Below are positions 1 through 4,848 of a DNA stretch of 7,240 nucleotides, in pieces. The stretch comes from Actinomycetota bacterium (GTDB taxonomy: Bacteria > Actinomycetota > Acidimicrobiia > Acidimicrobiales > GCA-2861595), in the NCBI GenBank assembly GCA_016781225.1, contig JADDQT010000101.1, positions 1 to 7,240 of the forward strand, written 5' to 3'. A model generated the notes under the pieces. That model was not told where the DNA came from. It did not search any database and saw only the letters and a program-made list of their open reading frames with translations. The stretch's first letter is position 1. Each line of letters opens with the position of its first letter. A program made the translations under genes and the position numbers.

Positions 1-39
1 CGCGCCCGCTGGCTCACGCTCGGTCGCACCGCCCGCCCG

Positions 40-672
40 TCACCCCGACCACTCGAGGGCGTCCTCGATTCGCCGAGCAGCGGCCACGACGGCCTCGGCG
101 TACCGCCGCCCCGGCGTCCTCGTCGTGCGCTCCAGCGGGCCCGACACCGACACCGCCGCCACCACGTCCCCATCCCGGTGCACGGGTGCGCTCACCGAGG
201 CCACGCCCTTCTCCCGCTCCTCCACGCTCTGCGCCCATCCTTGGCGCCGCGCCGCGGCCGCACCCGTCAGGACCTTGCCCGCCGAGCCCTGGTCCATGGG
301 CAGCACCGCTCCTACGGGCACCATGGTGCGCAGGCTGTGAGGGGACTCCAGGGAGACCAGGCACAGGCGGGCACCGTTGCGAGAAACGTAGAGCTGGGCG
401 CTCTCGCCCGTGGCGTCGCGCAGCTCCTGCAGCGCCGGCCTAGCCACCTGCTCGAGGGACCGACGGGCGAGGCGGGCACCCAACACGAAGCGGCCGTCTT
501 GGTCGCGGTCGACCAGGGCGTGGTGCTCGAGGGCCTGGGCCAGGCGGTGGGCGGTGGGCCGGGCAAGCCCGGTGGCCGTGGCGAGGTCCCCCAGGGCGAG
601 AGGACCGGTCTCGAGGGCGTCGAGGATGGCCACGGCCTTGTCCAGGACCCCGACTCCGGATACTCTGTCCAT
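40..672 (-). CDS. ndgR: IclR-family transcriptional regulator, NdgR/LtbR-like
   Basis: A 210-residue DNA-binding regulator, probably controlling the divergent leuCD genes and itself. The N-terminal winged helix-turn-helix covers about residues 5-62 (GVGVLDKA start, then [17 protein letters not shown] as the recognition-helix region). The effector-binding domain follows, with TGESAQLY near 88-95, [19 protein letters not shown] at 117-135, [20 protein letters not shown] at 145-164 and [11 protein letters not shown] at 172-182. These blocks are typical of the actinobacterial NdgR/LtbR group, which usually sits next to leuCD and regulates leucine and other amino-acid genes. The protein is shorter than the roughly 240 residues I expect: the linker after the HTH and the stretch between GKVLTG and GWAQS are both compressed. 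The ATG at 672 is preferred because it begins the family-typical N-terminus. No Shine-Dalgarno precedes it, but a TANNNT box lies six bases upstream, suggesting leaderless translation. The effector is unknown from sequence. Confidence 0.92.
   Translation of the reverse strand: MDRVSGVGVLDKAVAILDALETGPLALGDLATATGLARPTAHRLAQALEHHALVDRDQDGRFVLGARLARRSLEQVARPALQELRDATGESAQLYVSRNGARLCLVSLESPHSLRTMVPVGAVLPMDQGSAGKVLTGAAAARRQGWAQSVEEREKGVASVSAPVHRDGDVVAAVSVSGPLERTTRTPGRRYAEAVVAAARRIEDALEWSG
638..666 (+). promoter_or_regulatory. Candidate leuCD promoter
   Basis: TTGTCC (638-643) and TACTCT (661-666) are separated by 17 bp and resemble a sigma-70-type -35/-10 pair, though both are imperfect. Transcription would start near 673 and place the inverted repeat just downstream, a usual place for a repressor block. 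The promoter would lie within the first codons of the divergent regulator. An alternative -10 is TATGTT at 693-698, starting in the spacer of the palindrome, but it has no clear -35. The choice cannot be settled by eye. Confidence 0.25.
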
Positions 673-678
673 CTGGCG

Positions 679-684
679 ATACTA
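679..684 (-). promoter_or_regulatory. Candidate -10 box for the IclR-family regulator
   Basis: On the minus strand TAGTAT (684-679) fits the actinobacterial TANNNT -10 pattern. Six bases separate it from the ATG at 672, so transcription would start at or within a base or two of the start codon, giving a leaderless mRNA. No convincing -35 is seen. The box overlaps the end of the inverted repeat at 682-708, so a bound repressor would be expected to block this promoter. Confidence 0.45.
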
Positions 685-708
685 GCGTCTCATATGTTGA
701 GACGCTAG
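682..708. promoter_or_regulatory. Perfect inverted repeat, likely operator between regulator and leuC
   Basis: CTAGCGTCTCA (682-692) and TGAGACGCTAG (698-708) are exact reverse complements separated by five bases (TATGT). This 27-bp element lies in the middle of the 71-bp divergent gap. Its symmetry suits a dimeric or tetrameric IclR-family protein, and its position would control both directions. The position and symmetry are seen; binding by the adjacent regulator is inferred. As RNA it would also form a hairpin in a leuC leader, but no T-run follows, so a terminator role is unlikely. Confidence 0.75.
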
Positions 709-728
709 AAGCAGACGTGAGACCGGCC

Positions 729-734
729 GGAGGG
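729..734 (+). promoter_or_regulatory. leuC ribosome-binding site
   Basis: GGAGGG at 729-734 lies nine bases before the ATG at 744. It fixes the leuC start there rather than at the in-frame GTG at 717, which has no such site and would add nine residues not typical of LeuC. Confidence 0.8.
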
Positions 735-743
735 TACAGAGTC

Positions 744-2135
744 ATGGGCAAGACGTTGAGCGAGAAGGTGTGGGAGCGCCACGTGGTGCGGACGGCAGAG
801 GGCGAGCCCGACCTGCTGTACATCGATATGCACCTGCTCCACGAGGTGACCTCTCCGCAGGCCTTCGACGGGCTGCGGCTGGCCGGTCGAGGCGTACGTC
901 GACCGGACCTGTCTGTGGCCACCGTGGACCACAACGTCCCTACCCAGTCCGACGGTCAGGCAGACGCCATCTCGCGGAAGCAGATGGAGGTGCTGGCGGC
1001 CAACTGCGCCGAGTTCGGCATCCGCCTGTACCCCCGCGGTCACCGCAACCAGGGCATCGTGCACATCATCGGCCCCGAGCTGGGCCTCACCCTTCCGGGC
1101 ATGACGATCGTCTGCGGGGACAGCCATACCTCCACCCATGGAGCCTTCGGGGCCCTCGCCTTCGGCATCGGCACCAGCGAGGTGGAGCACGTGCTCGCCA
1201 CCCAGGCCCTTCCTCAACGACGCCCGGGAACCATGGCCGTGAACGTGGAGGGCGAGCTTCCGCTCGGCGTCACGGCCAAGGACGTGATCCTCGCCGTCAT
1301 CGGCCGCATCGGCACCGGTGGCGGGGTCGGCTCGGTCATCGAGTACCGGGGCTCGGCCATCCGCGGCCTGTCCATGGAGGGACGCATGACGGTGTGCAAC
1401 ATGAGCATCGAAGCCGGCGCCCGAGCCGGCCTCGTCGGCCCTGACGACACCACCTTCGCCTATCTCGAGGGGCGCCCCCATGCGCCGAAGGGTCAGGCCT
1501 TTGAGCAGGCGCTCGACGACTGGCGCTCGCTGGTCACCGACGAGGACGCGGCGTTCGACAAGTCCGTGGACATCGACGCCACCACTCTGTTGCCCCACGT
1601 CTCCTGGGGCACGAACCCCTCTCAGGTGGCACCGATCGACGCCGAGGTTCCCGACCCCGACTCCTTTCTCGACCCCGCGCAGCGGGAGTCCGCCCGCCGG
1701 GCCCTGACCTACCAGAGTCTCGTCGCCGGCACCCCCATCCGTGACATCAAGGTGGACACCGTGTTCATCGGGTCGTGCACCAACGCCCGCATCGAGGACC
1801 TGCGTGCTGCGGCCGCCGTGGTGGAGGGCCGCAAGGTGAAGGAGGGCCTGCGCACCATGGTGGTTCCGGGCTCGATGCTGGTGAAGCACGAGGCCGAGAC
1901 CGAGGGCCTCGACCGGGTGTTCAAGGACGCCGGCTTCGAGTGGCGCGACGCCGGATGCTCCATGTGCCTGGCCATGAACCCCGACAAGCTGGCGCCCGGC
2001 GAGCGCTGTGCGTCCACCTCCAACCGCAACTTCGAGGGCCGCCAGGGCCCGGGTGGGCGCACCCACCTGGTGTCGCCGGCCGTCGCCGCCGCCACCGCCG
2101 TCGCCGGCCACTTCGCCACCCCACAGGACCTGTAG
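744..2135 (+). CDS. leuC: 3-isopropylmalate dehydratase large subunit
   Basis: LeuC is the iron-sulfur subunit of isopropylmalate isomerase. With LeuD it converts 2-isopropylmalate to 3-isopropylmalate in the cytoplasm, the second dedicated step of leucine synthesis. The 463-residue product has the normal family length and begins [15 protein letters not shown]. Visible landmarks are VDHNVPT (61-67), [20 protein letters not shown] (124-143), the [20 protein letters not shown] block (210-229), [11 protein letters not shown] with Cys345, and GCSMCLAMN with Cys405 and Cys408. These three cysteines are at the positions that ligate the [4Fe-4S] cluster. It is the first gene of leuCD, 87 bp ahead of leuD. 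The divergent IclR regulator and the inverted repeat upstream suggest repression in response to amino-acid supply. Methylcitrate and homoaconitate relatives of the aconitase superfamily are possible alternatives, but the leuD partner and motif set make LeuC very likely. Confidence 0.98.
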   Translation: MGKTLSEKVWERHVVRTAEGEPDLLYIDMHLLHEVTSPQAFDGLRLAGRGVRRPDLSVATVDHNVPTQSDGQADAISRKQMEVLAANCAEFGIRLYPRGHRNQGIVHIIGPELGLTLPGMTIVCGDSHTSTHGAFGALAFGIGTSEVEHVLATQALPQRRPGTMAVNVEGELPLGVTAKDVILAVIGRIGTGGGVGSVIEYRGSAIRGLSMEGRMTVCNMSIEAGARAGLVGPDDTTFAYLEGRPHAPKGQAFEQALDDWRSLVTDEDAAFDKSVDIDATTLLPHVSWGTNPSQVAPIDAEVPDPDSFLDPAQRESARRALTYQSLVAGTPIRDIKVDTVFIGSCTNARIEDLRAAAAVVEGRKVKEGLRTMVVPGSMLVKHEAETEGLDRVFKDAGFEWRDAGCSMCLAMNPDKLAPGERCASTSNRNFEGRQGPGGRTHLVSPAVAAATAVAGHFATPQDL

Positions 2136-2153
2136 GGACGAGCCGCCGTTCGG

Positions 2154-2209
2154 ACCCATCGGGTTTGAACAAACCCACGGGTGCGGACCGCGGTCCATCG
2201 ACCAAACCC
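2154..2209 (+). promoter_or_regulatory. Inverted-repeat cluster in the leuC-leuD spacer
   Basis: The 87-bp spacer between leuC and leuD contains several pairable segments. GGGTTTG (2161-2167) pairs with CAAACCC (2170-2176) in a tight hairpin, or seven bases with GGGTTT/AAACCC and a GAAC loop, with ACCC (2154-2157) and GGGT (2179-2182) able to extend it outward. GGACCGCGGTCC (2185-2196) is a perfect 12-base palindrome, and GGTC/GACC (2192-2195/2200-2203) can also pair. A second CAAACCC (2203-2209) abuts the leuD Shine-Dalgarno and could compete for GGGTTTG. No T-run follows, so this is more likely a processing or translation-tuning structure than a terminator. The role is inferred. Confidence 0.4.
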
Positions 2210-2215
2210 AAGGAG
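2210..2215 (+). promoter_or_regulatory. leuD ribosome-binding site
   Basis: AAGGAG at 2210-2215 is seven bases before the GTG at 2223. It supports the GTG as the true start, since the first in-frame ATG lies far inside the conserved protein. It directly follows the second CAAACCC copy of the spacer. Confidence 0.8.
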
Positions 2216-2222
2216 CTAACCG

Positions 2223-2834
2223 GTGCAACCGATACGAACCATCACCGGCAGGGCCGTCCCCCTGGACCGGTCCGACGTCGACACCGATCAGATCATCCCC
2301 GCCGAGTGGCTCAAGCGCGTGGAGCGGACAGGCTTCGGAGAAGGCCTGTTCTCGGCCTGGCGTGAGGATCCCGACTTCGTGCTCAACCGGGCCGAGTACG
2401 CCGGCGCGCCCGTCCTGGTGGCAGGGCCCAACTTCGGCACCGGCTCGTCCCGGGAGCACGCCGTATGGGCACTGACGGACTACGGCTTCGAGGCGGTGGT
2501 CTCACCCCGCTTCGGGGACATCTTTGCCAACAACTGCACCAAGGCTGGGCTCGTGGCCGCCCAGGTGAGTGATGAGGCGGGAGCGTCGCTGCTGGCGGCG
2601 GTGCAGGCCGATCCCGAGCTGGAGGTCACCGTGGACGTGGCCGAGCGCGTCGTGCGAGCACCGGCTGCGGGCATCGAGGCGTCCTTCGTCCTCGACGACT
2701 TCACCCGCTGGCGGCTCCTGGAGGGCTTGGACGACGTGGGCCTCAGCCTTCGCCACGGCGACGACATCGACGCCTACGAGCGCGACCGCCCGGCCTGGCT
2801 CCCTTCCGCGCTCGGAGGGTCCAGCGACAGGTAG
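2223..2834 (+). CDS. leuD: 3-isopropylmalate dehydratase small subunit
   Basis: LeuD is the small swivelling-domain subunit of isopropylmalate isomerase, and pairs with LeuC to complete the active site and recognise substrate. The 203-residue product matches the usual 190-205 length. It shows DTDQIIPAEWLKR (20-32), GPNFGTGSSREHAVWAL (68-84), SPRFGDIFANNCTKAGL (94-110) and the C-terminal LLEGLDDVGLSLRHGDDIDAYE (165-186), where D171-V-G-L is the family's typical end-of-domain motif. Translation starts at GTG with a strong AAGGAG site. It is the second gene of leuCD and probably cotranscribed with leuC, although the 87-bp gap is wider than the few bases common in such pairs. The last dozen residues (WLPSALGGSSDR) are a variable tail. 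leuD ends 216 bp before the convergent leuA stop. Confidence 0.98.
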   Translation: MQPIRTITGRAVPLDRSDVDTDQIIPAEWLKRVERTGFGEGLFSAWREDPDFVLNRAEYAGAPVLVAGPNFGTGSSREHAVWALTDYGFEAVVSPRFGDIFANNCTKAGLVAAQVSDEAGASLLAAVQADPELEVTVDVAERVVRAPAAGIEASFVLDDFTRWRLLEGLDDVGLSLRHGDDIDAYERDRPAWLPSALGGSSDR

Positions 2835-2924
2835 AGCGCGCTCATCGGCCGCTTCTCGCCATTGCCCGGGTGTGCTCACAGTGTGTGCGCCCAGCTACCC
2901 CGCCTCTACCGAAGGGACGAACTC

Positions 2925-2961
2925 GGGCGGTTTCCTTTGCATTCTGCGAAGGAAACCACCC
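2925..2961. terminator. Strong hairpin between convergent leuD and leuA
   Basis: GGTTTCCTT (2929-2937) pairs with AAGGAAACC (2949-2957). The stem continues inward by a T-G wobble and two GC pairs to an ATTCT loop (2941-2945). It also extends outward past one mismatch by GGG (2925-2927) with CCC (2959-2961). The total is about 15 pairs. It is symmetric, so it would form in transcripts from either strand, suiting a bidirectional terminator. No T-run is present on either side, so it would be the hairpin-only kind often proposed in high-GC actinobacteria. The rest of the 2835-3050 gap holds no gene I can support. Confidence 0.55.
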
Positions 2962-3050
2962 CAGAAGGTGTCGACCTGCCCGCTGCTGGGACTATTCGAG
3001 CCGCGTCGCTCTCCGCAGACGGGGTCCGCCACCCTCGGGGAGCCGGGGCC

Positions 3051-4619
3051 TCAGGGAGTCACCTGGTCGATCGGCTTGCGGCGGTCCTTGGTGGCCCGCA
3101 CGCCGACGATCTTGTTGGTGGCGTTCAGGAACGCCCGGGCCGACGCCTCGACCACGTCGGTGGACACGCCTCGGCCCGACACCTTGACGCCGTCACAGTC
3201 GACCTGCACGACCACGTCGCCCAGGGCGTCGATCCCGCCGGTGACGGAGGACACGTTGAAGTCCGTGAGGGTGGCCTCGATGCCCGAGGCCGCCTTGATG
3301 GCAGCGCAGGCGGCGTCGATCATCCCGTCGCCGTCACAGCTCGCCTCCAGCTTGTCGCCGTCACGAACGAGCACTACCCGGGCACGGGGCACTCCCACCG
3401 TGCCACCGGTGACCTCGAGCGCTTCCAACGTGAAGGCAGGTTCGGTGCCGACGCCGCCGATCTCCTCGGCGACGATGGCCTCCAGGTCGGCCTCGGTGAT
3501 CTGCACCTTGCGGTCGGCCAGCTCCTTGAACCGGGTGAAGGCGGCGTTCAGCGCATCGCCCTCCACCGACAGGCCCATCTTCTGCAGCGTGTCCCGGAAG
3601 GCGTGTCGGCCGGAGTGCTTGCCGAGCACGATCTGGGCGCCCTGTTGCCCGACCGAGCTGGCTTCGATGATCTCATAGGTGCTGGTGTCGGCCAGGACGC
3701 CGTGCTGGTGGATGCCCGACTCGTGGGCGAAGGCATTGCGCCCGACCACGGCCTTGTTGAACTGCACCGGGTAGCCGGTGAGCCGGCTCACCAGGCGACT
3801 GGTACGGGCCAGCTCCTCGGTACGGACGCCGACCTCCACCCCAGGGAACTGGTCGGGCCGGGTGTTGACGGCCATGACCACCTCCTCCAGGGCGGCGTTG
3901 CCGGCCCGCTCCCCTATGCCGTTCACACAGACCTCCACCTGGCGGGCGCCGGCCTGCACGCCGGCGAGCGAGTTGGCCGTTGCCAGGCCCAGGTCGTTGT
4001 GGCAATGGGTGGAGATCACGAAGTCGCCGGCGATCCCCCGGCGCACATACTGGATCAGGGCGCCGAAGTCCCAAGGGATGCCGTAGCCGACGGTGTCGGG
4101 GATGTTCAGGGTGGTGGCACCGGCATCCACCGCGGCCTGCAGCACCTCCATCATGAAGTCGAGCGGCGTGCGGGTGGCGTCCTGGGGGCTGAACTCCACG
4201 TCGCCGGTGTGCTCCCGGGCCCGCGCCACGCCGGAGCGGGTCTCGGCCACCACCTGTTCCGGAGTCATCCGCAGCATGTGCTCCATGTGGTTGGGGCTGG
4301 TGGAGATGAACACGTGGATGCGGGCTCGATCGGCGTGGCGCAGCGCCTCCCAGCAACGATCTACGTCGGCCAGATGAGTTCGCGAGAGGCCGGCGATGAC
4401 CGGACTGCCGTCGCCTCTGGTCCCCACCTCCTTGGCGATGGTCTCCACGGCCTCGAAATCACCCTGGCTGGCCACGGGGAATCCCGCCTCCACGTAGTCG
4501 ACACCGAGACGGGCCAGCTGCTCGGCGATCTCGAGCTTCTCCGCCACGTCCAGCGAGATGCCGGGCGACTGCTCGCCGTCGCGCAGGGTGGTGTCGAAGA
4601 TGGTCAGTCGATCGGCCAT
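3051..4619 (-). CDS. leuA: 2-isopropylmalate synthase
   Basis: LeuA condenses acetyl-CoA with 2-ketoisovalerate to 2-isopropylmalate, the committed and leucine-inhibited step of leucine synthesis. The 522-residue protein has an N-terminal TIM-barrel catalytic domain with FDTTLRDGEQSPG (8-20, including the catalytic Arg13 and metal ligand Asp14), STHCHNDLG (203-211, metal ligands His205 and His207) and NGIGERAGNAALEE (233-246). A subdomain follows with NAFAHESGIHQHGVL (295-309), then a C-terminal regulatory domain from about 395 with NVSSVTGGIDALGDV (455-469). Its length fits the shorter bacterial LeuA type rather than the roughly 600-residue type of many actinobacteria. The motif has HQH where many LeuA proteins have HQD. 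Citramalate synthase is the main alternative; the leucine-rich leader and nearby leuCD favour LeuA. The ATG at 4619 is chosen because AAAGGA lies eight bases upstream; an upstream TTG would add a non-conserved extension running back into the terminator. Confidence 0.95.
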   Translation of the reverse strand: MADRLTIFDTTLRDGEQSPGISLDVAEKLEIAEQLARLGVDYVEAGFPVASQGDFEAVETIAKEVGTRGDGSPVIAGLSRTHLADVDRCWEALRHADRARIHVFISTSPNHMEHMLRMTPEQVVAETRSGVARAREHTGDVEFSPQDATRTPLDFMMEVLQAAVDAGATTLNIPDTVGYGIPWDFGALIQYVRRGIAGDFVISTHCHNDLGLATANSLAGVQAGARQVEVCVNGIGERAGNAALEEVVMAVNTRPDQFPGVEVGVRTEELARTSRLVSRLTGYPVQFNKAVVGRNAFAHESGIHQHGVLADTSTYEIIEASSVGQQGAQIVLGKHSGRHAFRDTLQKMGLSVEGDALNAAFTRFKELADRKVQITEADLEAIVAEEIGGVGTEPAFTLEALEVTGGTVGVPRARVVLVRDGDKLEASCDGDGMIDAACAAIKAASGIEATLTDFNVSSVTGGIDALGDVVVQVDCDGVKVSGRGVSTDVVEASARAFLNATNKIVGVRATKDRRKPIDQVTP

Positions 4620-4627
4620 GACTGGTG

Positions 4628-4633
4628 TCCTTT
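4628..4633 (-). promoter_or_regulatory. leuA ribosome-binding site
   Basis: On the minus strand AAAGGA (4633-4628) lies eight bases before the ATG at 4619. It lies downstream of the attenuator terminator, so leuA is translated only from transcripts that read through it. Confidence 0.75.
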
Positions 4634-4665
4634 CTTCGTGGGCTCTTGGTGGGCGGTCGTCGGGC

Positions 4666-4702
4666 AAGAAAAAACCTCCTGGCCGTTCCGGCGCAGGAGG
4701 TT
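4666..4702 (-). terminator. Rho-independent terminator (attenuator) in the leuA leader
   Basis: Reading the minus strand, AACCTCCTG (4702-4694) pairs perfectly with CAGGAGGTT (4681-4673). Inside, GCCG (4692-4689) pairs with CGGC (4685-4682) around a GAA triloop, leaving one bulged C. The 3' arm runs straight into TTTTTTCTT. This is a textbook intrinsic terminator, uncommon in high-GC genomes, placed about 47 bases upstream of the leuA ATG and after a leader peptide with three Leu codons. Its natural reading is a transcription attenuator for leuA. It could also simply limit read-through from upstream, but no other minus-strand gene feeds into it. Confidence 0.88.
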
Positions 4703-4704
4703 GG

Positions 4705-4728
4705 GGCGAGCTCTCGGTGGAGCTCGCC
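4705..4728 (-). promoter_or_regulatory. Hairpin between leader peptide stop and attenuator
   Basis: GGCGAGCTC (4728-4720) and GAGCTCGCC (4713-4705) on the minus strand form a perfect 9-bp stem with a six-base loop. The stem starts one base after the leader peptide stop codon, so a ribosome at the Leu codons or the stop would cover its 5' arm. In an attenuator this would be the pause or 1:2-type hairpin. It does not itself contain a clear partner for the terminator arms. Confidence 0.6.
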
Positions 4729-4729
4729 G

Positions 4730-4780
4730 TCAGGTAAGGAGGAGGTTGGCGGAGATGGCGGCGGTCACCGGACGAGACAT
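4730..4780 (-). CDS. leuL: Leucine-rich leader peptide of leuA
   Basis: A 16-residue ORF, MSRPVTAAISANLLLT, ends two bases before a hairpin and 28 bases before an intrinsic terminator, all upstream of leuA. Three consecutive Leu codons (CTC CTC CTT, 4744-4736) lie just before the Thr codon and the TGA stop. Such peptides sense charged tRNA-Leu: when leucine is scarce the ribosome stalls at the Leu run and changes the leader RNA folding, allowing transcription or translation of leuA. No strong Shine-Dalgarno is seen before the ATG at 4780. The same ten bases (CATGACTGGT on the plus strand) surround both this ATG and the leuA ATG. The peptide is too short for statistical support, but its position, Leu run and terminator together make it convincing. 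Translation is not proven from sequence. Confidence 0.82.
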   Translation of the reverse strand: MSRPVTAAISANLLLT

Positions 4781-4804
4781 GACTGGTCCATGGTCGCAGG
4801 CGGC

Positions 4805-4834
4805 ATTGGAGTCGTCAAGGCACGGGGTCGTCAA
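4805..4834 (-). promoter_or_regulatory. Candidate leuA leader promoter
   Basis: On the minus strand TTGACG (4834-4829) matches the -35 consensus at five of six bases. TCCAAT (4810-4805), 18 bp on, matches the -10 at four. Transcription would start near 4798, about 18 bases before the leader peptide ATG. A second TTGACG (4818-4813) with a poor GACCAT 17 bp downstream would start almost at the leader ATG itself, making it leaderless. Either fits the absence of a strong ribosome-binding site. Confidence 0.4.
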
Positions 4835-4836
4835 GG
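4811..4836. repeat. Two 10-bp direct repeats, 16 bp apart, in the divergent promoter region
   Basis: GTCGTCAAGG occurs at 4811-4820 and again at 4827-4836, exact copies with a 16-bp period. On the minus strand each copy supplies a TTGACG -35-like hexamer for the leuA leader. They lie between the divergent starts of the leader peptide and the H1-like gene, so they could be tandem regulator sites or duplicated promoter elements. Confidence 0.6.
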
Positions 4837-4842
4837 TACGGT
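4837..4842 (+). promoter_or_regulatory. Candidate -10 box of the H1-like gene
   Basis: TACGGT fits TANNNT and lies six bases before the GTG at 4849, the spacing expected for a leaderless transcript. No recognisable -35 is placed correctly upstream, so this is tentative. Confidence 0.3.
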
Positions 4843-4848
4843 GTTCGC

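Noticed and set aside
1..39. A gene fragment at the left edge, downstream of the regulator
   Set aside because: Only 39 bases are present, with no supportable frame or hairpin. Nothing can be called.
717..743. Extension of LeuC to a GTG at 717
   Set aside because: GGAGGG at 729-734 would lie inside the coding sequence. The ATG at 744 begins the usual LeuC N-terminus.
705..2459. A 584-codon minus-strand open frame opposite leuC and the start of leuD
   Set aside because: It crosses two convincing plus-strand genes and their spacer, and shows no recognisable domain. The frame is open because of third-position GC in leuC.
2834..2843. GAGCGCGCTC palindrome at the leuD stop codon
   Set aside because: Ten bases made almost entirely of G and C, expected by chance in this composition, and there is no context for a function.
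4620..4667. Extension of LeuA to an upstream TTG giving 16 more residues
   Set aside because: The TTG falls in the T-tail of the terminator, the added residues are not typical of LeuA, and AAAGGA is well spaced for the ATG at 4619.
4774..4791. A second short minus-strand ORF starting at ATG 4791 that overlaps the leader peptide in another frame
   Set aside because: It lacks Leu codons near the hairpins and stops early within the leader peptide. It has no ribosome-binding site and does not fit an attenuator.
4620..4848. A T-box or riboswitch upstream of leuA
   Set aside because: I see no T-box sequence or specifier-loop layout. The Leu-codon ORF and terminator explain the region more simply.
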